A stretch of DNA of 33,651 nucleotides from positions 1-33,651 of the forward strand of contig RKSC01000032.1 in NCBI GenBank assembly GCA_007571085.1, given 5' to 3'. Both the position numbers and the translations under genes were made by a program. Under the pieces are notes generated by a model that was not told the DNA's origin, did no database searches, and saw only the letters and a list, made by a program, of their open reading frames with translations. Source of the DNA: Synechococcus sp. PNGco_S_binSS4. Lineage in GTDB: Bacteria > Cyanobacteriota > Cyanobacteriia > PCC-6307 > Cyanobiaceae. Positions within the stretch are counted from its first letter, which is position 1; every line of letters begins with the position of its first letter. Shown here one piece after another: positions 1 to 8,306 of this stretch.

Positions 1-961
1 AGAGGCGGTTGGGTAGCACAGGAAATCCACTCACCACTTCCCCAGGGCCCACATTGGCATGGACACCAGCCTTGGAGCTGGCAATTACCCCGTCCCCAAT
101 GGACACACGATTCCCTACGCCCACCTGACCAGCCAAGATCACCCCACGGCCAATGGCAGCCCCACCGGCAATGCCCACCTGGGCAGCAAAGGCACAACCT
201 GGACCCGTGACCACCCCATGGCCAATCTGCACCAGGTTGTCAACTTTGGTGCCAGCTCCGAGGCGGGTTTCCCCCACAGCTGGGCGATCCACCGTGCTGC
301 CGCAGCCCACTTCCACCTCATCCTCCAGCACCACGCAGCCCGTTTGGGGCATTTTGCGCCAACCCTTGCTTGTGGGCACAAAGCCAAAGCCTTCCCCACC
401 GATCACCCCATTGGCCTGAACCACGCAGTTGCATCCCAGTCGGCTACGGGAATGCACCACCACATTGCTGTGCAGTTCACAGCCTTCCCCAATCCACACA
501 TGGTCATAGAGTACCACACCGGGATGGAGAACAGCTCTTTCCCCCACATGGCAGTGCTCACCCACCACCACCCCCGCTGCCAGGGAAGCACTGCCAGCCA
601 CCTGGGCACTGGCTGGCACCACCGCTGTTGGATGGCAGCCAGGTGTGGGCCGTTGGCGGGGATACAGACAGTCCAGGGCTTCGGCAAAGCTGAGGCGGGG
701 ATCGGTGGAGGCTGCCCAGGCCATACCCTGGTCTTGGGCGCATCGGTGCAGGTGCTCTTCACCAGCGGGCAACAACACCGCACTGGCCCCACAGCGGGGC
801 AGGGCTGACTTCATGGGGTTGTTGGGCTCTAAGAAGCTGAGCTGACCCTTTTGGGCTTGTTCGAGAGAGGCTGCCCCATGGAGGAGGGGATCATCTCCTA
901 GCCAGCGGCCATCCTCCGGCTGAAGGCTATCTAGGGCAGCAAGAAGTTCACTGAAGCGCAT
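1..961 (-). CDS. lpxD: UDP-3-O-acylglucosamine N-acyltransferase LpxD (3' end outside window)
   Basis: Transfers a 3-hydroxyacyl chain to the 2-amino group of UDP-3-O-acyl-glucosamine, the third step of lipid A synthesis, in the cytoplasm. The reverse-strand frame is open from the ATG at 961 to the left edge, so about 320 residues are seen and the stop lies outside. The start reads [20 protein letters not shown], a typical LpxD uridine-binding N-terminal domain. From about residue 115 the protein is a run of hexapeptide (left-handed beta helix) repeats rich in V/I-G-x-G, and the last visible residues, [14 protein letters not shown], match the end of the helix. The gene follows proB with a 9-bp gap on the same strand, so the two are probably cotranscribed. 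Its presence indicates that lipid A synthesis is retained. Confidence 0.9.
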   Translation of the reverse strand, partial: MRFSELLAALDSLQPEDGRWLGDDPLLHGAASLEQAQKGQLSFLEPNNPMKSALPRCGASAVLLPAGEEHLHRCAQDQGMAWAASTDPRLSFAEALDCLYPRQRPTPGCHPTAVVPASAQVAGSASLAAGVVVGEHCHVGERAVLHPGVVLYDHVWIGEGCELHSNVVVHSRSRLGCNCVVQANGVIGGEGFGFVPTSKGWRKMPQTGCVVLEDEVEVGCGSTVDRPAVGETRLGAGTKVDNLVQIGHGVVTGPGCAFAAQVGIAGGAAIGRGVILAGQVGVGNRVSIGDGVIASSKAGVHANVGPGEVVSGFPVLPNRL

Positions 962-970
962 CAGATGGCT

Positions 971-2089
971 TTAGCTGAAGGAACGGGTCAATACAAGGGA
1001 GTCCCGGTGCACCACACAGGCGGCGTTGGCCTGGCCCAGCAAGGGGACCACCTGGTCACGGGAGAGGCCACAGATCCTGTCCACCACCTCCCTGCTGTGA
1101 CGACTGATGCCCCGGCCAATTTCCTCCCCATCCGGTCCACAGAGACGGACAGCTTCATGGGCCACAAAGGACCCCTCCACAGCAGTGATGCCAGCGGCCA
1201 AGAGAGAGGCGCCTTGCTGTTCAATGGCCTCCACCGCACCCTGGTCCAGATGCAAACTACCCTGGAGCAACACACCGTGGGCCAACCAGCGTTTGCGCAC
1301 GGGAATGGGGACGGCATCAGCCCAGAAGCGAGTTCCCCCATCAGCTCCCTGGAGCAGCCCTTCTAAGGGGGCAATTGTACGACCATCGGCTAGGTCCACC
1401 GTGATGCCGCTGGCCGTGGCTATTCGGGCCGCAGCCAGCTTGGTGACCATACCCCCTGTGCCCCACTGGCCACCAGGGGCTGCCGCTTGGCTCAGGCTGA
1501 GAAGTTCCGCCCGGCCATTCACCTCATGGATGGGTCTAGCTTGCAGGTCCCGCCGTGGATCGGCGGAGTAGAGCCTATCCACATCGGTGAGCAGGATCAG
1601 CCTCTCAGCTGCTATGGCTACAGCCACCCGGGCAGCAATGGTGTCATTGTCACCAAAGCGCAGCTCATCGGTGGCCAGGGCATCGTTTTCATTGACAATG
1701 GGCACTACGCCTCTGGCCAGCAGCCCCCGCAGTGTGGCGGTGGCATTACGGTAGCGGCGCCGGGACACAAAGTCGCTGCGGGTGAGCAACACCTGGGCCA
1801 CCAGTTGGTTATAGACGCCAAAGGCCTTGTCATAGGCAGCCATGAGCAGCCCTTGACCCACGGCTGCAGCCACCTGCTGCTGGTGCACATCCTGGGGCCG
1901 CTGGCTGTCCCCTAGGCGGCGACTGCCCAAGCCCACAGCACCACTGCTCACCAGCACCAAAGGGCGCCCTTGCTGACGGAAGTGGCTAAGAACCCTTGCC
2001 AATTCACCTATGACCGTCTCCGTGCTGCGCCGCTCATCCCCTCGAAGCAGGCTGGTGCCCACCTTGACCACTATGGGTGGCAAGGACAT
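971..2089 (-). CDS. proB: glutamate 5-kinase ProB
   Basis: Phosphorylates glutamate to gamma-glutamyl phosphate, the first step of proline synthesis. The protein has an N-terminal amino-acid kinase domain (IVVKVGTSLL at the start, LVSSGAVGLG, IVNENDALATDELRFGDND, GTGGMVTKLAAA) and a C-terminal PUA domain over roughly the last 80 residues, the usual ProB architecture; 372 residues is a normal length. I chose the ATG at 2089 because it puts the VVKVGTS motif near the N-terminus as in family members. The frame is open to a GTG at 2128 and an ATG at 2125, which would add 13 or 12 unrelated residues. It is divergent from psaE, and lpxD follows 9 bp downstream. Confidence 0.93.
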   Translation of the reverse strand: MSLPPIVVKVGTSLLRGDERRSTETVIGELARVLSHFRQQGRPLVLVSSGAVGLGSRRLGDSQRPQDVHQQQVAAAVGQGLLMAAYDKAFGVYNQLVAQVLLTRSDFVSRRRYRNATATLRGLLARGVVPIVNENDALATDELRFGDNDTIAARVAVAIAAERLILLTDVDRLYSADPRRDLQARPIHEVNGRAELLSLSQAAAPGGQWGTGGMVTKLAAARIATASGITVDLADGRTIAPLEGLLQGADGGTRFWADAVPIPVRKRWLAHGVLLQGSLHLDQGAVEAIEQQGASLLAAGITAVEGSFVAHEAVRLCGPDGEEIGRGISRHSREVVDRICGLSRDQVVPLLGQANAACVVHRDSLVLTRSFS

Positions 2090-2186
2090 GGTGTAATCAC
2101 TGCACAGGGGCACAACATATTTCATCACTCTGGCTGAGGATGGGCAACGTTGCAGTTAAGTTGGTACTGCAGTTTAGCTTTCCATC

Positions 2187-2396
2187 ATGGCCATCACCCG
2201 GGGTCAGAAAGTACGCATCAAGCGTCCCGAGTCTTACTGGTTCAACGAGGTGGGCACCGTAGCCTCTGTTGACACCAGCGGCATCCTCTATCCCGTATCT
2301 GTGCGCTTTGACAGCCTCAACTACACCTCCTACAGCGGTGTGGAAGGTGGCCTGAACGTGAACAACTTTGCTGAGAGAGAACTGGAACCTGCCTAG
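2187..2396 (+). CDS. psaE: photosystem I reaction centre subunit IV (PsaE)
   Basis: Small stromal-side subunit of photosystem I that helps dock ferredoxin/flavodoxin and supports cyclic electron flow. The 69 residues form the SH3-like PsaE fold: the N-terminus reads [19 protein letters not shown], the centre [20 protein letters not shown], and the C-terminus NNFAEREL. The whole known family length is present. The start ATG has no clear Shine-Dalgarno sequence, as is common for this group. The gene is divergent from proB, with 97 bp between the chosen starts, and is followed by a hairpin that may end its abundant transcript before mutM. Confidence 0.96.
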   Translation: MAITRGQKVRIKRPESYWFNEVGTVASVDTSGILYPVSVRFDSLNYTSYSGVEGGLNVNNFAERELEPA

Positions 2397-2407
2397 CCAG
2401 GACCATC

Positions 2408-2431
2408 ACACCCATCCCATAGGACGGGTGT
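2408..2431 (+). terminator. hairpin after psaE, possible terminator or attenuator
   Basis: An inverted repeat of ten pairs with one mismatch (acacccatcc / ggacgggtgt) closes a four-base loop 12 bp after the psaE stop. It is followed by a pyrimidine-rich stretch (tctctcccc) rather than a clean T run, so it is a weak intrinsic terminator or an mRNA 3'-end stabiliser. Its place between a highly expressed photosystem gene and a repair gene fits either role. Confidence 0.45.
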
Positions 2432-2449
2432 CTCTCCCCATTGCTGTTT

Positions 2450-3373
2450 GTGCCAGAGCTCCCCGAGGTGGAAGTGGTTCGCCGTGCCCTCCAGGGTGGT
2501 GTTGGACCTTTCCTCATTCGACATGTAGACGTTCTTCTGGAGCGTACGGTTGCCTTCCCTGTGGGTGATGGAGCAGCCTTTGCTGCTGCACTCACAGGGT
2601 GTCAGCTTTACCATTGGCAGCGCCGGGGCAAATACCTCCTCAGCCAACTCTCCCGTGGTGGCCAGCCAGCTGGTCAGCTGGGCGTTCATTTACGCATGAC
2701 TGGCCGGTTTCTCTTCCTGAATCTGGAACTGGAAGAGGCTCCCCTGTGCCCCCACACCCGGGTGCGATTTTTGGGAGATGGGAAGGAGTTGCGCTTTGTG
2801 GATACACGCACCTTTGGTCGCATGTGGTGGGTGCCCCATGGCACTGGGGCGAGCCAGGTGATCACAGGACTCCAGCGGCTGGGTCCGGAACCCTTCTCCC
2901 CAGCCTTTAATGGGGCCTACCTTAAGAAGCGCCTCCAGGGATCCAGGCGCCCCATCAAAACAGCCCTTCTCGACCAGTCTGTGGCGGCTGGCGTGGGCAA
3001 TATCTATGCCGACGAGGGTTTGTTTTTGGCAGGGATTCCGCCCCATGTTCCCAGTGGTAGCTTGAGTCAAGGGCAGTTGCACCTGCTTTGCCAACGGTTG
3101 GTGGAGGTGCTGGCCACAAGCCTTAGCCGGGGGGGAACCAGCTTTAGGGATTTTCGTGATCTCCAAGGCATCAATGGCAACTATGGACAGGAAGCCTGGG
3201 TCTTTGGGCGTTCAGGTCAGCCTTGTCGTCGCTGTGGCACACCGATCCAGCGCCGGGTACTCAGTGGGCGCACCAGCCATTGGTGCCCCAACTGTCAGCC
3301 AATGGCCCCAGGCCCATGGGACAGAGGTGAAGCACCAGTCACAGCAGAGGTAAGGTCTCCAGCCCATGGCTGA
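2450..3373 (+). CDS. mutM: formamidopyrimidine-DNA glycosylase MutM (Fpg)
   Basis: Bifunctional glycosylase/AP lyase that removes 8-oxoguanine and ring-opened purines from DNA. The catalytic residue is the N-terminal proline, exposed after Met removal, so the start must be the GTG at 2450 immediately before PELPEVEVVRR; upstream in-frame TTG/CTG codons at 2441 and 2444 would bury it. Other motifs are the beta-hairpin lysine in RRGKYLL, LGVHLRMTGR, and the C-terminal zinc finger CRRCGTPI...CPNC. About 25 residues follow the finger (PMAPGPWDRGEAP and on), a longer tail than usual. The 3' end overlaps the convergent sucrose-phosphate phosphatase gene by 35 bp. Confidence 0.95.
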   Translation: MPELPEVEVVRRALQGGVGPFLIRHVDVLLERTVAFPVGDGAAFAAALTGCQLYHWQRRGKYLLSQLSRGGQPAGQLGVHLRMTGRFLFLNLELEEAPLCPHTRVRFLGDGKELRFVDTRTFGRMWWVPHGTGASQVITGLQRLGPEPFSPAFNGAYLKKRLQGSRRPIKTALLDQSVAAGVGNIYADEGLFLAGIPPHVPSGSLSQGQLHLLCQRLVEVLATSLSRGGTSFRDFRDLQGINGNYGQEAWVFGRSGQPCRRCGTPIQRRVLSGRTSHWCPNCQPMAPGPWDRGEAPVTAEVRSPAHG

Positions 3374-4082
3374 TGGCACCAGCATAGGGGTGGTGGGAGC
3401 GCACCAGGGTATCTGGCCGTGCCTGCTGCCACCAATCCACAAGTTCTGGCCTGGCATTGCTAACCATCAATCCCCACCAAGGACCAGCCAGCATGGAGCG
3501 ATCATTACCGGAATCACCACAGCAGAGCACCTGATCTGGCCGCAAGCCCAATTTCTGCTGTAGGTGGGCAGTCACTGGGCCTTTGCCAGCTGCAGGAGGC
3601 AAGAGGTCCAGCTGGCAACCACTGCTGAACACCACTTGGGCCTGGAGACCTGCCTGCCCTAGGCAGGCCCGGAGATGATTTTCAAATTCACGGGCTTCCT
3701 TGCCCTGGCGGGGTCTGGTTAGCTCATAACTCAGCTTGTAGGGGGTTTGCTCGGAAGCTGGCTGCATGGCCAGGTCACTCCAATGGGACAACAGGGCCTT
3801 GAGGGCAGGGCGGTGCCAGTGCTTCCCTAGCATGGTGTCCCAGAGGGGATCCGGCTGACCACGCCAGAGCAAGGTGGAACCCACCCCTGTGGCCCAACCA
3901 TCAGGCTCCAACAGGTGCTCCTCTTGCTGCAACTGGCGTGCTCCAGCCAAACTGCGACCCGTGGCATAGACCAGAGCGATGCGGGAGCGCAGTGTCTCCA
4001 GCGTCTTGTTCAGGCGAGCTAGGGCAGGGCGGTCCCCCACAAGGGTATGGTCCAGATCGGTAACCAAAAGCAGGTCCTTCAT
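3339..4082 (-). CDS. sucrose-phosphate phosphatase (HAD-IIB)
   Basis: Hydrolyses sucrose-6-phosphate to sucrose. The 247-residue protein matches the stand-alone cyanobacterial SPP pattern along its length: DLDHTLVGD (nucleophile and acid Asp), YATGRS, EPDGWATGVGS, KLSYEL, VVFSSGCQLDLLPP, KG and CGDSGNDRSML. The start at 4082 is supported by a GGAGG four bases upstream; the frame stays open upstream but that part does not resemble the family. The related glucosylglycerate/mannosylglycerate phosphatases share the fold, but the DLDxTxVGD and DLLP motifs favour SPP. No sucrose-phosphate synthase is in the window. The gene is divergent from the invertase with only 37 bp between starts. Confidence 0.85.
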   Translation of the reverse strand: MKDLLLVTDLDHTLVGDRPALARLNKTLETLRSRIALVYATGRSLAGARQLQQEEHLLEPDGWATGVGSTLLWRGQPDPLWDTMLGKHWHRPALKALLSHWSDLAMQPASEQTPYKLSYELTRPRQGKEAREFENHLRACLGQAGLQAQVVFSSGCQLDLLPPAAGKGPVTAHLQQKLGLRPDQVLCCGDSGNDRSMLAGPWWGLMVSNARPELVDWWQQARPDTLVRSHHPYAGAISHGLETLPLL

Positions 4083-4119
4083 TGCCTCCACTGGTGACTG
4101 GGCACTGTAACCACTTCTC

Positions 4120-5568
4120 ATGTCCAAACCCATCATCCCACCCAGCTCCCGTAGCCGAGCCAGCCTTAAAGAAGAGAAGATCATCCAATCTGCAGAGGCC
4201 CATTTTGAGCGCACTCTCATCAGGGTGCAGGGTCGGCAGGCGGGGTCTGTAGCAGCCATTGAGCATCCCAGCAAAGGGGTATTTCTCAACTACGGAGAAG
4301 TGTTTCTGCGGGACAACGTACCGGTGATGTTCTACCTGCTCTTGAAGGGACGTCACACCCTGGTGCGGCACTTTCTGATGCTGTGCATGGACATGCAAAG
4401 CAGTGCCTTACAAACCCGGGGTCTGTTTCCCACCAGCTTCATTGAAAAAGACGGTGAGCTGCTTGCAGACTACGGCCAACGGTCCATTGGTCGCATTAGC
4501 TCTGTGGATGCCAGCCTCTGGTGGCCCATTCTCTGCTGGATTTACATCTCCCACTTACAGGACTGGCAGTTTGGCTGTGACCAGCGGGTACAACGGGCTG
4601 TGCAGCGCCTCCTGGACCTGGTGATGCAACCTTCCTTTGAAGGCACTCCCGTGTTGTTTGTGCCGGATTGCTCCTTCATGATTGACCGTCCCATGGACGT
4701 TTGGGGAGCACCCCTGGAAATCCAGGTGCTGCTTTATGGGTGCTTGAAGTGCTGTGTGCAACTCATGGAGTTGGCCCAACAACACAACGCCAGCCCCAGC
4801 AGGCTGCTCAGCCAAAGGATCCCCCTCACACGGCAGTGGATCCATGATCTGCGCTCCTACTTGCTGAAGCACTATTGGGTGACCAGCAAAACCATCCAGG
4901 TGCTGCGACGGCGGCCCACAGAGCAGTACGGGGATGTTCAGCATCTCAATGAGTTCAATGTGCAGCCCACCTTCATCCCGGACTGGCTACAGGATTGGCT
5001 GGACGACCGGGGGGGGTACCTTATCGGTAATGTGCGTACTGGCCGGCCAGACTATAGGTTTTTCACCCTGGGCAACAGCTTGGCCTGCATCTTCGGACTG
5101 CTAACAGCACCCCAGCAACGGGCCCTCTTTCGTTTGGTCCTGCACAACAAAGATCACCTCATGGCCCAGATGCCCATGCGCATTTGCCACCCCCCCATGG
5201 AAGGTGAGGAGTGGGCCATGAAAACGGGCTCAGATCCCAAAAATTGGCCCTGGAGCTACCACAATGGTGGTCACTGGCCCAGCTTGCTCTGGTACATGGT
5301 GATGGCAGTAGCCATCCATGACAAACACTACCCCAAGGCAGATGTGTTGCTCACAGGCCAGATGAAAACCCTACTTGAGCGATCTTACCAGATACACCTC
5401 ACCCAACTTCCCCGCCAGCAATGGGCAGAATACTTTGATGGCCCCACCGGAACCTGGGTGGGCCAGCAGGCTAGGACCTATCAGACATGGACCATTGTGG
5501 GCTTCCTGCTGACCCGGGAACTGCTCCGTAGTGGTTGCCAGCTCAACTTCTCTTTTGAGTTGAACTAG
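4120..5568 (+). CDS. alkaline/neutral invertase (glycoside hydrolase family 100)
   Basis: Cytosolic beta-fructofuranosidase that splits sucrose into glucose and fructose. The 482-residue protein is an all-helical GH100 enzyme: LNYGEVFLRDNVPVMFYLL near residue 57, VDASLWW with the likely general-acid Asp130, and EEW...TGSDPKNWPWSYHNGGHWP around residues 363-386, with the family's catalytic Glu at about 361-364. There is no signal peptide. It is divergent from sucrose-phosphate phosphatase, so sucrose formation and breakdown are encoded side by side, consistent with sucrose as a compatible solute or carbon buffer. Its last codons and stop lie inside a small direct repeat. Confidence 0.9.
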   Translation: MSKPIIPPSSRSRASLKEEKIIQSAEAHFERTLIRVQGRQAGSVAAIEHPSKGVFLNYGEVFLRDNVPVMFYLLLKGRHTLVRHFLMLCMDMQSSALQTRGLFPTSFIEKDGELLADYGQRSIGRISSVDASLWWPILCWIYISHLQDWQFGCDQRVQRAVQRLLDLVMQPSFEGTPVLFVPDCSFMIDRPMDVWGAPLEIQVLLYGCLKCCVQLMELAQQHNASPSRLLSQRIPLTRQWIHDLRSYLLKHYWVTSKTIQVLRRRPTEQYGDVQHLNEFNVQPTFIPDWLQDWLDDRGGYLIGNVRTGRPDYRFFTLGNSLACIFGLLTAPQQRALFRLVLHNKDHLMAQMPMRICHPPMEGEEWAMKTGSDPKNWPWSYHNGGHWPSLLWYMVMAVAIHDKHYPKADVLLTGQMKTLLERSYQIHLTQLPRQQWAEYFDGPTGTWVGQQARTYQTWTIVGFLLTRELLRSGCQLNFSFELN

Positions 5569-5600
5569 GTTTGAGTTGAGTTGAACTGAGTTGAACTAGG
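5557..5600 (+). repeat. direct repeats of GAGTTGAACT across the invertase 3' end
   Basis: GAGTTGAACT occurs at 5557, 5578 and 5588; the first and third copies extend to the perfect 13-mer GAGTTGAACTAGG. The first copy contains the invertase stop codon, and the array fills the short gap before the convergent petD stop. A similar sequence lies over the map stop codon at 23684. The array can also pair with the preceding CTCAACT, so a weak bidirectional terminator is possible. Confidence 0.7.
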
Positions 5601-5605
5601 AGAGC

Positions 5606-6088
5606 TCAGAACAGGCCAAGGGTTAGGGACTTGTCAATGGGCAGTGTGGCACCAATGCCCAGGTAAAGGGCCATAAAGGTGCCAAACAAAAACACCCCCA
5701 TGGCAACAGGGCGCCGGAAGGGATTCTGGAAGCGGTTGAAGCTCTCAATAAAGGGAATGAGCATCAAACCTAAGGGCACCATGGTCTGGAGGGCAATGCC
5801 CAGCAGCTTGTTGGGCACCACCCTCAAGATCTGAAACACCGGGTAGAGGTACCACTCTGGGAGGATTTCCAGGGGAGTGGCGAAGGGATCAGCAGGCTCC
5901 CCCACCATGGCAGGATCCAACACGGACAGCCCCACAACGCAGGCGAGGGTCCCCAGAATCACCACAGGGAAGATATAGAGAATATCATTGGGCCAGGCAG
6001 GCTCACCATAGTAGTTGTGGCCCATGCCTTTGGCCAGCTTGGCCCGCAGCTGGGGATCGTTTAAGTCGGGTTTTTTGAGAATGGACAT
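5606..6088 (-). CDS. petD: cytochrome b6-f complex subunit IV (PetD)
   Basis: Membrane subunit of cytochrome b6f, equivalent to the C-terminal half of mitochondrial cytochrome b, which forms part of the quinol-oxidation site. All 160 residues are present and align with the family from [20 protein letters not shown] to the C-terminus. The Qo-site PEWY motif is at residues 77-80, and three membrane spans are visible (about 36-58, 94-114 and 126-148). It lies downstream of petB on the reverse strand with a 72-bp spacer, the standard petBD operon. Confidence 0.97.
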   Translation of the reverse strand: MSILKKPDLNDPQLRAKLAKGMGHNYYGEPAWPNDILYIFPVVILGTLACVVGLSVLDPAMVGEPADPFATPLEILPEWYLYPVFQILRVVPNKLLGIALQTMVPLGLMLIPFIESFNRFQNPFRRPVAMGVFLFGTFMALYLGIGATLPIDKSLTLGLF

Positions 6089-6132
6089 GGGCCCAGTGCA
6101 GTGAGGTGTGAGGGGAAGAATGAAGCAAGAGG

Positions 6133-6152
6133 CTGGAGGGGGAACCCCTCAG
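6133..6152 (-). other. intercistronic hairpin between petB and petD
   Basis: The reverse strand reads CTG-AGGGG-TTC-CCCCT-C-CAG, eight pairs with one bulged base, 8 bases after the petB stop. It has no T run and sits inside an operon, so an RNA-processing or stabilising role is more likely than termination. Confidence 0.35.
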
Positions 6153-6160
6153 CTGGGGAT

Positions 6161-6808
6161 TCAAAGGGGACCGGAAATGCCCTGCTTACGGATCATCAGG
6201 AAGTGCATCAGCATAAACACCGCCAAAAGCCAAGGCAAAACAAAGGTGTGGAGGCTATAAAAGCGGGTCAAGGTGGCCTGACCAACTGCCTCGCTGCCCC
6301 GCAGAAGCTCAACGATCTGGTCACCAACCACCGGAATGGCGGCAGGAACGCCAGAGACAATTTTCACGGCCCAGTAACCCACTTGATCCCAGGGCAAGGA
6401 GTAGCCGGTTACACCAAAGCTGACGGTGATCACCGCCATGGTCACCCCAACCACCCAGGTGAGTTCCCGGGGTCGCTTGAATCCACCGGTTAAGTAGACC
6501 CGGAACACATGGAGGATCAACATCAGCACCATCATTGAGGCACTCCAGCGGTGGATGGAGCGGATCAGCCATCCGAAGTTCACTGAGGTCATCAGATACT
6601 GAACGGAGTTGAAAGCCTCAGCCACGGTGGGCCGGTAATAAAACGTCATGGCAAACCCGGTGGCAAACTGAATGAGAAAGCACACGAGGGTGATACCGCC
6701 CAGGCAGTAGAAGATATTGACGTGGGGCGGAACGTACTTGGTGGAGAAATCGTCTGCGATCTCTTGGATCTCCAGGCGCTCTTGGAACCAGTCGTAAACC
6801 TTCGACAT
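6161..6808 (-). CDS. petB: cytochrome b6 (PetB)
   Basis: Haem-bearing core of the cytochrome b6f complex in the thylakoid membrane. The start at 6808 gives [20 protein letters not shown], the standard N-terminus, and 215 residues; the frame is open for another 15 codons upstream but these do not fit the family. Cys35 (NIFYCLGG), the covalent attachment site of haem c-n, is present. The paired haem-ligand histidines fall in the second and fourth membrane helices ([44 protein letters not shown]). petD follows. Confidence 0.97.
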   Translation of the reverse strand: MSKVYDWFQERLEIQEIADDFSTKYVPPHVNIFYCLGGITLVCFLIQFATGFAMTFYYRPTVAEAFNSVQYLMTSVNFGWLIRSIHRWSASMMVLMLILHVFRVYLTGGFKRPRELTWVVGVTMAVITVSFGVTGYSLPWDQVGYWAVKIVSGVPAAIPVVGDQIVELLRGSEAVGQATLTRFYSLHTFVLPWLLAVFMLMHFLMIRKQGISGPL

Positions 6809-7010
6809 GGGGTCAGAGGGGCTCAGTAGCTGAATGGTGATAAGGACAGACAAAATGGCTGCCCATCAAGCGCAGGGGTGTATCCCACGCCGGTCATGCA
6901 CTCTAGAAGGTCATATCCCCAACTGGGCTCCCCATGAAGGAGGGCCCCAACCAGATACCTTGGCTAGCCGTTGCTGAGAGCCGCTGCCATAGCCTTGGGA
7001 AGGGACCGCA
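6809..7010. promoter_or_regulatory. divergent intergenic region petB / ctpA
   Basis: These 202 bp must carry the petB promoter on one strand and the ctpA promoter on the other. I see no convincing -10/-35 pair, operator or conserved small ORF; only short unsupported frames occur. An AAGGGA about 7 bases before the ctpA ATG is a fair ribosome-binding site. Confidence 0.4.
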
Positions 7011-8303
7011 ATGGCCATGGGCAGACATTCCATCAAAGTGGGTTTGTGGGCAAAGGGGGTAGTGCACACCCTGGGCATTTGCCTTGTGGCCATGATGGTT
7101 GCTGGCTTTCTTTTAAGCCCGCCAGCAGCTCAGGCCCTCTCTGAAGACCAACGGTTGATCGTGGAGGCCTGGAGCCTGGTGAATCAAAGCTACGTGAATC
7201 CAGCCTTTGATAGGACACCGTGGCGCCGGGCTCGACAGGAAGCCCTGGAGAAGTCGATTACATCACGGGAGAGTGCCTATGGGGCCATTGAAACCATGGT
7301 AGAAGCCATCGGTGACCCTTTTACACGTTTCCTGCGCCCGGATGCTTTTCAGGCACTGAAGGACAGCACCGAAGGTGCCATCTGCGGTGTGGGTCTCCAG
7401 CTTGGCATCAGTGAAGGGGAAACCGTGGTTCGGGTCATTTCCGTGCTAGAGGGTTCCCCAGCCGCCAGGAGCGGAATTCAGGGGGGCAGTGTGGTTTTTG
7501 CCGTTGATGGGGACCCTGCCACCAACCTGGGTCTGGAAGGGGTTGCTGCTGCTCTGCGAGGACCATCTGGTACCACTGTGGAGGTTGATCTGGAAAACCC
7601 AGATGGTGAGCACCAACATGTCTTCATTGAGCGGGGCACCGTGAATCTCCGTCCGGTGCTCAGGCGCCGCCTGCGGGAAAATGGCCACACCTACGGTCTC
7701 TTACAGATCCAGCAGTTCACCAAAAAGGTGCCAGAGCTGGTGGCTACAGCCTTGGAAGACCTGCAAAACAAGAACATCGAAGGACTGATTATTGACCTGC
7801 GCAACAACCCTGGTGGTTTAGTGAGCAGCGGTTTGGCGGTGGGTGATGCCCTGCTTGATGGGCAACCCATTGTGAAAATCCTCGACCGCAATGGGATCAC
7901 GGAAACCATCACTGCCGCTCCAGGAACCATTTACCAGGGCCCAATGGTGGTGTTGGTAAACAGTGGCACCGCCAGTGCCAGTGAGATTCTGGCTGCTGCT
8001 CTACAGGATTCCCACCGGGCTGAGGTGATGGGACGGCCCACCTTTGGCAAGGGATTGATGCAGAGTCTGGTTCCCCTGAGCGATGGCAGTGGGTTGGCTG
8101 TCACCGTGGCTCGCTATCTAACCCCCTCTGACCATGACATTCAGGATTCCGGCATTACCCCTGACCAGGTTCTTGCAGCCACCACGGAGACCATGCCAGA
8201 GGAGGAGGCCATGGATCCTTGGCTAGACAGGGCCATGCTTGCCCTGCAGAAACAGCTGCCTAGTGATGAGAAGCACATTGAGCGCAGAGCTGTTGTGATC
8301 TGA
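7011..8303 (+). CDS. ctpA: carboxyl-terminal processing protease CtpA (S41 family)
   Basis: Lumenal serine protease of the C-terminal processing family; CtpA-type members cleave the precursor of photosystem II D1 so the Mn cluster can assemble. The 430-residue protein has a signal peptide (hydrophobic residues about 17-36, cleavage near SPPAAQA/LSEDQ at 43), a PDZ domain at about 115-205, and the S41 catalytic region: IDLRNNPGGL at 261-270, NSGTASASE at 318-325 with the catalytic Ser, and TFGKG with Lys347. The start has an AAGGGA site upstream; an in-frame ATG two codons later is also possible. It lies opposite petB and meets the HAD gene tail to tail with a 3-bp gap. Confidence 0.93.
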   Translation: MAMGRHSIKVGLWAKGVVHTLGICLVAMMVAGFLLSPPAAQALSEDQRLIVEAWSLVNQSYVNPAFDRTPWRRARQEALEKSITSRESAYGAIETMVEAIGDPFTRFLRPDAFQALKDSTEGAICGVGLQLGISEGETVVRVISVLEGSPAARSGIQGGSVVFAVDGDPATNLGLEGVAAALRGPSGTTVEVDLENPDGEHQHVFIERGTVNLRPVLRRRLRENGHTYGLLQIQQFTKKVPELVATALEDLQNKNIEGLIIDLRNNPGGLVSSGLAVGDALLDGQPIVKILDRNGITETITAAPGTIYQGPMVVLVNSGTASASEILAAALQDSHRAEVMGRPTFGKGLMQSLVPLSDGSGLAVTVARYLTPSDHDIQDSGITPDQVLAATTETMPEEEAMDPWLDRAMLALQKQLPSDEKHIERRAVVI

Positions 8304-8306
8304 TGG

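Noticed and set aside
59-808. Long open frames on the + strand and in a second - frame across lpxD
   Set aside because: They are GC-rich antisense or shifted shadows of lpxD with His/Pro/Ala-biased composition and no domain.
2150-2178. TTGCAG / TTTAGC as a psaE promoter
   Set aside because: Spacing is 17 but the -10 match is poor and it would put the transcript start almost on the ATG.
6105-6118. Reverse-strand CCCCTCACACC as a Yfr1-like RNA motif
   Set aside because: The known core is different at its 5' part and the site is in the petD leader without the flanking stem-loops.
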